From NCBI GenBank assembly GCA_003956705.1, contig QZCP01000268.1, forward strand, positions 480,569-544,568: a stretch of 64,000 bases of DNA. The letters are read 5' to 3'. A model generated the notes under the pieces. It did not search any database and was not told the origin of the DNA. It was given only the letters and a program-made list of their open reading frames with translations. Below are positions 34,338 to 45,436 of the stretch, one piece after another. This stretch comes from Brevipalpus yothersi. Its lineage: Eukaryota; Arthropoda; Arachnida; Trombidiformes; Tenuipalpidae. Numbering within the stretch: the first letter of the stretch is position 1; each line of letters starts with the position of its first letter. Made by a program: the position numbers and the translations under genes.

Positions 34338-35624
34338 CTATTTGGCATCAACCGAGCTACATACTGATTGCGGTGGTATAGATTGGGAATTGAAATTACA
34401 TCCATAATCAACATTTCTAGTGGTACAACATAACGGCATCGAATTGGGTGCCTTGAACACTTTTTTAGGATCACTATTTACGAACACATAATTATCATCA
34501 AATTTTATACACTCGATAGGTTGATCAGTTAGACAAAGATTGGCAGTCCTTTTACCAAGTGGCATACTTGAGTGTGAAAAGTGACGATAAACGAAATACT
34601 TTTTGGGCAATACGAAGCGATCAGAATCTTTTTCCACTTTATCACCAATTTTCACCTTAAAATTGCTCCAAATCAAAGCTTCACCAGAATGTGCGGTCAT
34701 GTAAGCGTACCAATAGTAGTATCGAGTAACACAAGTATAACCAACGTAATAGATAATACTTTTGGCAAAATCAATCGCTTCCTCCAAAATTTTTACACCC
34801 CCTGTTTTTCCAGGAGAACTCACTTCCGTCATCCATATTGGCTTTCCCCAGACGTTGTTTCTTCTTGTCAGATCATAAGAAATGTTTGGAAATTTCTGGC
34901 CTAACAGAACATTTTTGGCCTCATCATATTTGTCTACATGCCATCCATATGAATGTGTCAAGATAGTTGAACAAGTCCAACGTAGGAGTCTAGATTTAAG
35001 GTATATTTTCAAAACTTCAAAAGAGCTAGTCTCAGGACAAAGATAATTGTTATCATCTCCAAAAGCTAAAATGATGGCTGCTAAAGTGTAAGGATCAATA
35101 TTATAGTGATCCCATTCAGCAGGACACTCTGGCTCATTCACTACTGAAACCTTCTCGATTTTGATGCCAAATTGTTGATCAATCATTTTGGTCACTTCTC
35201 GTAGATATCTAAAATATGCCCTATAATAAGAAGGTTTGAGGCCAATAACATTAAACATTAACTTCAATGTCATATACTTCGGTGGGGACCACACAGATGC
35301 GAATACTTTTACATCCTTAAAATTTTGGGCCAACGTTCGATGTATGTCAATCCAGGTACAGGTCACATCATCACGACATTTGATTTCAATTTTATCTTCC
35401 TCAGTAGAAAATTGATGTGGATATTCAGTGCGGAATAACCTTATACCCAAATCATCATGGACCAGTTTGAGAACAGACTTGATTAATTCTGTGTTATTTA
35501 AGCCCCAGAATCGCCCTAAATAAACACCGAAACCTTCAAATGGACGTGAACATGCATTGACTAGGATTAGATTAGATAGAAGGTTGAGAAGGCAAATCAA
35601 AGTTCCAAATGATAGGAGCTTCAT
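34338..35624 (-). CDS. secreted GH30-like glycoside hydrolase, copy 3
   Basis: Single exon, 428 residues from the ATG at 35624, with a signal peptide identical to that of copy 1. Catalytic motifs are VSVVNEPEC and IWMTEVSSPGK. The centre (PAEWDHYNIDPYTLAAIILA, THSYGWHVDKYD) is closest to copy 1 but clearly diverged. The C-terminal quarter with YRHFSHSSMPLGKRTANLC is shared with copies 1 and 2. All three intact copies keep both active-site glutamates, so loss of activity is not expected. Confidence 0.87.
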   Translation of the reverse strand: MKLLSFGTLICLLNLLSNLILVNACSRPFEGFGVYLGRFWGLNNTELIKSVLKLVHDDLGIRLFRTEYPHQFSTEEDKIEIKCRDDVTCTWIDIHRTLAQNFKDVKVFASVWSPPKYMTLKLMFNVIGLKPSYYRAYFRYLREVTKMIDQQFGIKIEKVSVVNEPECPAEWDHYNIDPYTLAAIILAFGDDNNYLCPETSSFEVLKIYLKSRLLRWTCSTILTHSYGWHVDKYDEAKNVLLGQKFPNISYDLTRRNNVWGKPIWMTEVSSPGKTGGVKILEEAIDFAKSIIYYVGYTCVTRYYYWYAYMTAHSGEALIWSNFKVKIGDKVEKDSDRFVLPKKYFVYRHFSHSSMPLGKRTANLCLTDQPIECIKFDDNYVFVNSDPKKVFKAPNSMPLCCTTRNVDYGCNFNSQSIPPQSVCSSVDAK

Positions 35625-36165
35625 GTTTTCGGAATTCAATTCTCAAAGCTCCGGTGAAAGCAAAGAATATCTTGACAAATATCAACACTAAGATATTCCT
35701 GTTATCGTTCAATTCATTCTTGAAGGATGAGACATTCGAGCCTCTGGTTGTTTGATCGAAAACTTTGACATTCAATACTCTGATGCTCATTAATCAAGAA
35801 ACATTTTCACAAATGTGATGTATTGCACAATTCTCAGAATGATTAAAAATCAGGAAATCCTATCCAAACTGTTTTGAAAAGCCCAGGATTAAACGTTGAG
35901 TGGGTAATAAGTTAATATCGGAAGATTCTCCATAGAGCTTACATTGAGGAATGAAATTCAACTTTCCAATCAAAGAGATCAGTAGCCCAAAACTTTTCAA
36001 AGAAAGAATTTCGATTGGATTTAGAGGGTTTTTCTGGTTACTGAAATTTCTTGATTTTTTATTTGGCATCAACTGAGCTACAGATTGATTGCGGTGGTAT
36101 AGAATTGGAATCAAAATTACAATCATAATCAACATCTCTAGTAGTACAACACAATGGCATAAAAT
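35625..36165. repeat. GH30-array duplicated block, second copy
   Basis: Near-identical partner of 32114-32645. The match breaks off inside the coding region of copy 4 at about 36165, where copy 4 returns to its own more diverged sequence. Confidence 0.9.
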
Positions 36166-37354
36166 CAGGTGCCATAACCGAATTTTCCTGATCACTATTA
36201 ACAAAAATATAATTATCATCAAATCGTAAACATTCAAACATTCCATCAATAGTACACAAATGGGCAGTTCGTTCACCATGAGGCATACTAGAATGTGAAA
36301 AATGACGATAAACAAAATATTTTTTTGGCAATATGAAGCGATCATAATCATTTTCAAATTGATCACTTTGTTGGACCTTTCTGTTGGCCCATATCAATGA
36401 TTCACCGGAAGGCTTATCAGTGAAAGCAAGCCAATAGTAATAACGAGTAACACAGGTGTAACCAACATAATTGATAATATTTTTGGCAAAATCAATTGCT
36501 TCCTCAACAACTCTTTCCTCTCCACCTTTTCCTGGACTACTCACTTCGGTCATCCATATTGGCTTAGCCCAATTGCCTCGTCTTTTTTGTAGATCATATG
36601 ATACATCAGGAGTTTTTTTACTTAAAACACTTGTAACGGCTTCCACTTTACTCGATAATCCATAGGAATGTGTAGCGATAATATCACACGCTTGTTGACA
36701 TGATGGAAGAAGCATATAAAATCGTGTGAACATGAACCAAGCATTCTCGGGACATACTCGAAGTAGATCATCATCATACAAATCAACCAGATTACACAAA
36801 GTTGATGGTAAAAGATTCATGTGATCCCAATCGGCAAACACATCTTCCGGCTCATTGACTATTGATATTCGCTCAATTTTGATGCCAAAAATTTTATCGA
36901 TCATTTGAGTTACTCTCTTCAGATAATGATAATATTGACTCTGATATTGTGTCCGAAGATATCGTAAATTTGGCCACACTTTGTTGAGCATATACTTGGG
37001 CGCTGACCATATGGAGGCGAATACTTTTACATCCGGAAAATTTCGCGCCAATATTTGATGAACATTAATCCAGGTACATGTGACAGGGTCATGACATTTG
37101 ATTTCAACTTGATTTGGTTGGAGAGAAAATTCGTGGGGATATTCGGTACGATAGTGTCTGAGTCCCAAATCATCATGTACCAATTTGAGAACAGATTCGA
37201 TTGTTCCCAGACTTGTTCGATTTAGCGATCTGAGTTGACCCAAAAATACACCGAAACCTTCGAATCGATTGGAACATCCGTTACTTAATTCAAATGAGTT
37301 AATGAGAAATAAAAATATCACAGCTAATGAGGATAATTGAATTGAGGAACACAT
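36059..37354 (-). CDS. secreted GH30-like glycoside hydrolase, copy 4 (most divergent)
   Basis: Single exon, 431 residues from the ATG at 37354. The signal peptide (LAVIFLFLINSF) differs from copies 1-3. Catalytic motifs are ISIVNEPED and IWMTEVSSPGKGG. The whole body is the most diverged of the four (FEGFGVFLGQLRSLNR, SVEAWFMFTRFYM-type centre), except the last ~35 residues (TTRDVDYDCNFDSNSIPPQS), which are identical to copy 2. It may be the oldest lineage in the array, with only its 3' end overwritten by a copy 2-like sequence. Confidence 0.87.
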   Translation of the reverse strand: MCSSIQLSSLAVIFLFLINSFELSNGCSNRFEGFGVFLGQLRSLNRTSLGTIESVLKLVHDDLGLRHYRTEYPHEFSLQPNQVEIKCHDPVTCTWINVHQILARNFPDVKVFASIWSAPKYMLNKVWPNLRYLRTQYQSQYYHYLKRVTQMIDKIFGIKIERISIVNEPEDVFADWDHMNLLPSTLCNLVDLYDDDLLRVCPENAWFMFTRFYMLLPSCQQACDIIATHSYGLSSKVEAVTSVLSKKTPDVSYDLQKRRGNWAKPIWMTEVSSPGKGGEERVVEEAIDFAKNIINYVGYTCVTRYYYWLAFTDKPSGESLIWANRKVQQSDQFENDYDRFILPKKYFVYRHFSHSSMPHGERTAHLCTIDGMFECLRFDDNYIFVNSDQENSVMAPDFMPLCCTTRDVDYDCNFDSNSIPPQSICSSVDAK

Positions 37355-39109
37355 TTCATTGATCCCTAGCAAGGATGGATGGTCACTGGTTACAATGAAG
37401 AGGGAAAAAAAATTTATCCAATGAAAATGATGATGATGATGATGGGATCAACAATTAAAAAGCTGGCAAAAATGAGGTATATTGGTCGATGTCCGGATTT
37501 ATACCATCAATTGTAGTCGACAAAAACAGTGACAGTAGCAATTTAATGGAAATAATTTCCTTCGTTCGATTATTATGGATTTTACCACAGCTGTAATTGA
37601 GTAATTTATTCGTAACACACATAATCATGCTAATGCTGATGCGAAGTGATGAAAAGATGGACATTGAGTATTGTACACAAATGATTTAGGGAAAGGATCA
37701 TGTACCCTCATCTTCATCCATCACTATTGATGATGGAAGAAGGTCAACAAAATAAAATCAGTCTCTCTCTCTTCCTTGGACTTGAATCAAGAATCATGTT
37801 GTACGGAAATGCATCATACATTAAACATATGATGCTGATAACGATTGTAAGTCGGGAAGCTGTTTTTTTTGGGTGATAAAATGATTAACTGGCAATCATG
37901 GTCTTAAACCTGACCTTCCGGATAATAACGTGGCATAAAGAAGCTGGTTCTACTGACAAGTATTTCTTTCTTTCCTACTGTTGTCATAAACATATTGGAC
38001 AAGTGAGAGAGAGAAAGAAAAAGACATCGTTAAGATGCTAATAATTAAGACTCCTTTCGTGTCGTGATGGAAAAATAGAGATCTACTCGATTGATCAAGC
38101 GAGATAACAATTAAAAATGGATACTAAAAATCAAGTTCTTTATAAGTCAATACAATTTATCGGAATGGAACAGTTACCAATTCTAGGTGAAGGAGAGACA
38201 GAATTGTTGCTGTATCTTAGATCTGGGAAATATGAGATTCTGTGACAGATCAGGGGAGTAGAATTGGAAATCCAGAGTATTGCGAAATTCATCTAGAAGA
38301 AGGGTAATTTACGAGCAATAATTCCCTCAAAGATTGATCGTTAGCAAGTTGGTATGATTCTCTTGATCATTGATATATTTCCTCTCAATTACTAGGATCA
38401 GAGTTATCAATTCTTCTCATAATGTGGGAGACATGGTCATGACATGGTTAAAGTAGAAGCCATATGTTTGATTGTCATCTGTTGCAACATTCACAGATTA
38501 CGTGACAATTACCTGTGTACAAAATATCGCAATTCTTCTTCCAGCACTAAACTTCGTTACATTATTGTGTCGTCTAGGAGAGAATTTACCGTCAAAATTG
38601 CTCTGGACTGTGTTTCTCATGTTATTTCGATTCAAAATTTAGTCTAAGCTACTTTTTGGAGTAAGCTACTCAATTCAAATACAGTTGCCATTAGTTTCTG
38701 AAATCGAATTTCCAATTACTTCGAGGAAGTTTGAACGAGGACAATGCTAACTGAAAGTGACCATGATCGAATTTATTGAATTGATGAGACTATAATCATG
38801 GTTCCAGTCACACTGATGATCTATGCGAAAGTTAAGTGAGACAAAAATCATCAGTCCATATTTCCGAAAATACCATGTATGCATGAGATTCCGATATTTT
38901 ATGAATCTCAGTAAAACCATGAGTCCTGAGCAGTGAGTTGATCTGACTTTTACAATTATTCACGATAGAAAATATCCAATGAATGTTCAAGAATAAATTC
39001 CAACTCCCAAAATGTTTTGAACAAAATAAAATGTGATGATTCATTTACAAGAAATTGTAACTATTTTCGAGATCAGCCAATTAGTAAATAAATTGATCGT
39101 CCTAATTAA
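37355..39109. other. intergenic, no gene seen
   Basis: Upstream of GH30 copy 4. There are only short unsupported frames and a small GATGAT run near 37425-37445. It probably holds the copy 4 promoter. Confidence 0.5.
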
Positions 39110-39842
39110 TTAATACATAGAGGCATATTCATCTTCACAATCTTTGGCAGGAGATCCTTTTACAATTTTCAATTTAGATGGATCCAATTCAATGCATGAA
39201 AAATTTTGATCAACCTTCTCGGAGATTTTTGTGTTCCAATAACATCTGAAAAATTAAAGAATTTTCATGTGAGAATAGAGAAGAGTATTGGAGGAAATCA
39301 TTACTTCGGCATGTTTTGATCATGGATATAAAATGTCAATCACTCTGTTCATTGTCAGCATCATGTGAAAATGCTCCAAGATTCAATCGAAGGAGTAGCA
39401 AGAGAAAGTTCAAAATTGGTAACTTACCTTTCATCATCTATCAAAATTAGTTTGTCCATGAAAAAGTTCATTCCTTCCTTCCTCGATGGTTTTTCGAATC
39501 ACCTAATGCTGAATTGGTAAATTGGTAATGATATTTTCAAGTTCACGGAGTTGATCTTTTGAAGTTTGTGAGAAAGAGATCTAAAGTGTTTGCATTCATG
39601 TTTGCGGCTGAAGTTCTCGTTAGTACTTTCTTCCTTCGAAATCAAAGTTTTTTTTTCAATTTCCTTGCTACTACTGTTATCAATACTTACCTTTCTTGAC
39701 CCACAAGAGAACATTGATCTTGAATCAGAAAACGGGACTCACCATTAAAGGACCACAACAGTCATTATCTTCTTTCCGAATATTTGAATGATTTCCATTC
39801 AGAGTGATGATTCCTTCAACTTCAACCGAAGTGGACTTATTT
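39110..39842 (-). CDS. fragmentary secreted-type protein gene, unrecognised
   Basis: A clean terminal exon at 39110-39245 encodes 44 codons reading CYWNTKISEKVDQNFSC through DCEDEYASMY to TAA, after a good TTTTTCAG acceptor. It requires phase 2. A donor at 39427 in that phase follows FFMDKLILIDDER, so the two join. A further open exon upstream (about 39743-39842, ending DNDCCGPLM at a GTGAGT donor) has similar composition. The middle exon's 5' edge is unclear: its frame is cut by a TGA about 50 bases upstream. The cysteines and strand-like pattern recall lipocalins, but I cannot confirm that. It may be a pseudogene or a gene with missing exons. Confidence 0.4.
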
Positions 39843-40147
39843 TAACATGTTTGAAGAACACTAGGTTCAGCTTGATTGTTACAATTCATCGATCCGATAA
39901 GAAAGATTTTCAAGATCTTTTTATTTTCATTGTCACCCAAAAAATGGCCCTAACTTGATGCTATTGCCGCTTCGTGAACCTATCAAATGTGTACGATGAT
40001 TCAGGATCAATGAATTTACGAGCTACCACCTTCATCAAGAGTGACCACCACTCGAGACATACCATCATTAGGGTCACTTGCTTGGGAATGTGATCTACTA
40101 ATGGTATGCTAAGTTGACTAAGAGCAAATCAGCTCAAAAGCTCAGAA

Positions 40148-40202
<55 letters not shown>

Positions 40203-41345
40203 AAGGAAAAAATTGAAAATCTTAGGGCAATAATTGAATCTCATGAATCTTATTCTGGATTTGAAATACCCAATAAATACATTTATATGTTGTGAATATC
40301 GGTGGGAAACCTTCTTGAGTAATATTTTATCTTTATGGTACAATTTTTGTGTGTCCTTATGTGTGACAAAAATCATTTGTGGAACTATTTTCATGATAAA
40401 TTAAGGAACAACGTTTCGTGCTGAGCATAATTAGGTGCATTGAATGATGATGAAAACGTTAACACAAATAAGTTTATAACATATAATATATCATGATGCC
40501 TGGACAGAATTGATCGTGGGCTCAGGTTCAATGGTAAATATATAGCCAATAAATGATAACAACCGTAGCAATAACAACGAAAAAATTCGAGTAAATGTAG
40601 ATCGAAAAGATGAAAAAAAACGTTCAATTGATTTTTAAATTGCCTCAACAACAACAATAATAATAATATTAATGAAATAAAGGCTGCTTGAGAAAGTGAA
40701 AGTATAAGTAGTACCGAATCGAACGTTATCGTAATTGTTATTGAAACTTTGAGATTCAAAGTATACCAATGAGAAGTAGAAAAGCTGAAAAATGATTTTC
40801 ATGGATCATTGACATTATCACCACAAACAGATCTATCAGAAAGAGAGAGAAAGAGAGGCAAAAAATTTGTGATAAGAAAAGAATTTTTTGTGTTTCCTGT
40901 TTCGCTGAATTTGCTTATACAATCACAAGTTATTTATGATTGTCATAATTTTTGTTCACCACAATCGACTTGATGGATTGCTTACTGGTTATGGGAAAAA
41001 TATGAACCTGAGACACTTTCAATTCCATTGGATCACTTGATGCTGTGAAAATTGATCTCTTTTGGACACAGTTTTGAGAAAAGAACGATTATCTATCTGT
41101 CTGGGGTCGAAAATTGTTTCCATAATTTTCTATCAGCATGGATCATGTTGATATGAAGCTGAACATCCTGGCCGAAAGGCTTTACTGAGTGGACAAAAGT
41201 GAATCAAAAGAAAAAGTGTCTCTTTTTCTCACACCATGAGAAGGAAATCATAATGAACACACATACTTACACATAATTGTATGAATGAATACTTAATTGA
41301 GATGGCCACTGCGATGTGTGTGTGTGTGTGTGATGAGAGTGACAA

Positions 41346-41603
41346 ATGTCCGATATGTATCAAGGAAATCCACATTTTAATCCTTTTAATTTAACTTTGA
41401 TAGTCTCAATCACAGTGATTCTGATGAGTGGACACGAATTATCTTCTGTCCATTGTTTACAGTCAAGGAAGAGGCAAAATGAAAAATCGTCTCTCATGAG
41501 AGAGGATCTCTTCACTTCGAATTACTTGATCCACTTGCTCAGTCGATTTAGAACAAATCTGAAATTGTTCGCCTCTTATCTCATGGATTATGGTATCAGA
41601 TGA
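41346..41603 (+). CDS. small open frame, possible secreted peptide precursor
   Basis: An ATG opens 85 codons. A hydrophobic segment (LTLIVSITVILMSG) is followed by HELSSVHCLQ and a tribasic-type site SRKR, then about 45 residues rich in Leu, Arg and Tyr ending LFASYLMDYGIR. This layout, a signal-like segment, basic cleavage site and short peptide, could be a neuropeptide precursor. No known peptide motif or amidation glycine is present, and the frame may be chance. Confidence 0.25.
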   Translation: MSDMYQGNPHFNPFNLTLIVSITVILMSGHELSSVHCLQSRKRQNEKSSLMREDLFTSNYLIHLLSRFRTNLKLFASYLMDYGIR

Positions 41604-43398
41604 ATGGCTGAATTTAATTTCCTTTACTCTCTCTCTCTATCTTACTCAGCATACTGTTCAATTCAATTCGCATCATTGTGAATGAAACAAAGCAAAATGA
41701 TAAGTTTCACTGATTGACTTTCATCATATCGCTCAATTCATGGTTACGGTCGACTTGGAGAAGGTTATCATCTTGAAACTATTTTGCACCCTTAAATCAG
41801 ACTGAAGAAGAATTTGAATTTAGCTAGATATTCCATTAAATTTAAAGCCTCATATTATTCAAGTGCAAGTTATCCGAAAAATTTGAAATATTTTTTTTCT
41901 AAACAGAATCAAGATCTATAATCTGAATAAGAAGTGCTTGCAATTGGATTTTGCTCCAAATATGAATGTGAATTCATATCACCAAAGTCCAGACAAATAT
42001 GAAGATGAATCAAAAGTGGGCTTCACAGTCTCTCTCCTTCAAAATGTACCAAAAATTTGGTACATTATTATAGCAATGAAACGCTGGATTTCCTTATATC
42101 CAAAATAATGGTTCATGGTGATTCAGATAGTCGAAAGAGCTTTATGTATACGATAATAATGGTTCTTTATCATTATACCGTCGTAGTGGTCAAGCTGATG
42201 AAATGGTTAATATTTTTTTGCATCACGCAGCATTTTTAATAACTACTTTTTGATGCCAATAAAATTGTATCAAGGCCCTTGACCGATGAAGTTAACCATT
42301 TTTAATACTATTACTATCATTATTACTCCCTTCCCCTTTAAGCCTATCAAATTAAGCATCACAATAGATTGAGATAAAATTTTTATATCAATATGTATCA
42401 CTATTGGTGGTATATCTTGAATGTTAATATTCAAATTATCTGCTTGGCAATGAACTTCGGCCAATGTATCATCAGAGATGGGTTCATGGAATTTTCATTC
42501 TATGAAAAGAGAGAAAGAAAATCGTATGCAAAAATCTTTTCACCAATAGAATGTAAAAATTTTTTAAGAACCTTTCATCGCCACTTGTCAAACTTCTAAT
42601 TACTTTCAGCAACTTTACCTCTTTTGAATGGCTATCAAAAAATGTAATCTTTCATTCATAATCACACAGAAGCATCCTGGCTGGAAACTTTTTTTCTCAC
42701 CTCTATTACAACATCAACAAATCAAATCAACGGCTACCGAAATCTTTTCATTAAAACTGTTAATATGTAGCAAAACAAACAAAAGCTTTTGTTTTTTCTT
42801 ATTCTTCTTTTTTTCATATCTCAATTTATGTAAATGAGTTAAATATAATTCTTTGATTTCATATTCGCTCACACTTGTCGATGAGCGCCGATAAAAGGTG
42901 GATGAGATTAAAGGAGTCCCAAAGTCCATTCAAGTGAGAATGTGGATCACTTTATGGGTCTCTCAAGTCTTGATTTGATCCACGTTTCTTTAGATTAATA
43001 AGGTCACCATTTGTGGTCCAGCAAGTGTAACTGTATATGTATGTGTGTGTGTGTGTTTGTATCATTAAAGTGAAAAACAATGATAAGTGAGTCCAAAATA
43101 TGAAGAGCCAAAAAGAAAGGAGGTTGCTGAAGAAAGTGAAAGTAGAAAAGAAAGAGAGAGAGAGAAAGAAAGAGAGAGAGAGAGAAAGCTGATGTTGATG
43201 ATGAAAGTGAAAGTACAATTAATTAGGCAAAATATGCAAAAGTAGTATACCATTGTCCATCGAGTGGACATTGTTCGAATGTGAGCGATATATCATGGTA
43301 GGAGGGGATAAACTTAAAAACTTTTTGTAGGAGTTTCACGTCGGGTGCGCAAAATGGTCATCCTGAAAAGCCATTGTGTCATCATCTCTTCATTTGAT

Positions 43399-43399
<1 letters not shown>

Positions 43400-43475
<76 letters not shown>
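43400..43475. repeat. (CT)n microsatellite upstream of the Gly/Tyr/His-rich gene
   Basis: An imperfect then pure CT tract about 100 bases upstream of the TATA box at 43579. Confidence 0.93.
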
Positions 43476-43477
<2 letters not shown>

Positions 43478-43578
43478 TCTTTTACCAACATTTTCCATCA
43501 CTCCCCCAGCCCACACTCGTACACATGTACAGGCCAATGTGACAGAAGGAGGTGGCGGCATGATTTGTCCTCCCCAAT

Positions 43579-43586
43579 TATAAAAG
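43579..43586 (+). promoter_or_regulatory. TATA box
   Basis: TATAAAAG sits about 30 bases before a TCATAT initiator-like site (about 43607) and about 290 bases before the ATG of the Gly/Tyr/His-rich gene. This spacing fits a TATA-driven, tightly regulated structural gene. Confidence 0.6.
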
Positions 43587-43874
43587 TATGGACAGAATTG
43601 GAATTGCGCTCATATTGCGAATCGGATCCAGTCAAGAGTGGCCACACGCATACAAGTGACCAGTAGGATCAGGCCATATCATTAGTTCACGCTTCTCGAT
43701 CGCTTCTTGCTTGGTGATATATTCGATGCTTCGAAAACTTTAGTATTTTCTGTGAGTTTTTTTGGATTTTTTGCCAATTCTTTACCGTTTTGTGGAAGTT
43801 TCTACTCTTGCTACCCTCCTTCAATTGACCATCGATTACCTCTGCCAGTGTTTGCTGAAATTAAATCGTCCAAA

Positions 43875-45436
43875 ATGAAGTTCCCAGTAAGTTTTTGGTG
43901 TCAATATTGTGTGTCTGTGATCAATCGTCAGTTGCTCGGATATACCATTCTATTATTCTGTCTGTCTTATGTTTTCCTTAGATAATTGTCATTGCTTTAG
44001 CGGCAATCACTCAAGTTAACGGTGCTTCAAGTGATCTGAAAACCATGGAGACAGCATACTCATCCCGTTATCCATATCCATCTGAACATGATTACGATCA
44101 CGATGGTAGTCATGATTCATACGGAAAACAATCGTCTTCCTATGGAAGTCATGGCTACGATTCTCATGGTAAGCAAAACTTTCTCTATAGTTTCGAGAGA
44201 TTCTCAAGAACTTTACTTTACTTCGTTGACAAGGTGCCTTAGATAAATATGGAGATCATGGCTATGGTTCAAGTGGACTGGATAAATATTCAAAATATGG
44301 ATCAAAAGGTGCCCATGGCAGTCAAGGTGGTGCCTATGGTCATAAGCATGGCTGGAATTTGTATTCACGTAATCGTGGATATGGTTACGAGAAACATTAT
44401 GCTTACGATAAAGAGGTGAGATTATTATACTGAAACAGAACTATATACTCTTCTGTCTCATGAACAAAGGTCAGAAGCTATCCAACAGTTGAGAATAAAT
44501 TGAACTGGTTCATTCAGTAAGTGTGTATAACTACGACAGGACATGAATTTGAAGTCGAGAATTAACATTAGATGAGGAAACAAAAAATTATATCACTGAT
44601 GGCATGATAGTTGGACTGGTAATTAGCAGTTGAAGAGAGAGCATTTTATAATTGCATGTGAATTGACTTTCTCTTCTCTCCTCTCGATGTCTTCCATTAT
44701 TATTCCAAGTGTAATCATTATTGTTGTCAAATGAAATCAGCTGGATGAATCTGTATGACAACCGATCAACGCAACAGGATAGCTTCCTCGAGGTTTGAAT
44801 AGTTCTTGGTAGAGAATTAATTCCATCGTTTTTTTTCAGATCAAAACTGGTGAGCATGATGCTGATCATGGCCATCATCATTCCAATGCCAAACATCATG
44901 ATCATTGGGGCTCTCATGGTAAACTCAAATCATTTCGATTACAATCTTGAATCATCTTTAATAATTGGAAATCAATTTTCTTTCCCAAATATTTTAGGTC
45001 TGAGTGCTCATGATAAGTATGCCAAAAACAAGTATGGCGTCCATGATAAGTATGGCAAAAGTGAATACGGTAAATATGGACACTTATTAGGAGCATATGG
45101 AGACAAAGGTTACTCTTATAGCAAGTGAGTATAACACTTTTCAATTTTGGAAGAAGAAAATTGAACCTCCATGAAGCGAGAAGAATATTCCAAGGAATCT
45201 TCATTGAACCGAATTAAATTCCAAATGACTGTGAAATGTTTTTACCTCTCTTTACCAGGTATCCAACGGTCAAGCAATATGTAGCTCCATATTTAGGCCA
45301 CTACAAGAACGATTACAAGAATGATTACAAGAGCTACTCTTCCTCTGATGATCTTCCATATGATTCACATGGTGATTCTCGTGGCTATGGAACTGGATAT
45401 CATCGGTACGGAAGTTATCATCACTCACGACGATAG
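43875..45436 (+). CDS. secreted Gly/Tyr/His/Ser-rich structural-type protein
   Basis: Six exons join in phase: 43875-43886, 43982-44168, 44234-44415, 44840-44918, 44998-45124 and 45259-45436, giving 254 residues. The first exon codes only MKFP; the second completes a signal peptide (IIVIALAAITQVNGA). The mature protein is strongly biased to Gly, Tyr, His, Ser and Asp/Lys. It has short repeats such as DKYG (LDKYGDHG, HDKYGKSEYG, HDKYAKNKYG) and SHG units. Low-complexity Tyr/Gly/His proteins of this kind form cuticle, silk or adhesive matrices. No chitin-binding R&R consensus was found, so cuticle is not shown. A tiny first exon encoding the first residues is typical of cuticle-type genes. It converges with the lipocalin gene. 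Confidence 0.85.

Larger units (their letters stand above)
39846..43570. other. long gene-poor stretch
   Basis: It contains (CT)n at 40152-40200, (GT)n at 41315-41332, GA-rich sequence near 43146-43186 and a (CT)n tract at 43400-43475. One small plus-strand frame at 41346-41603 is listed separately. No splice-supported gene was found. Confidence 0.5.
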
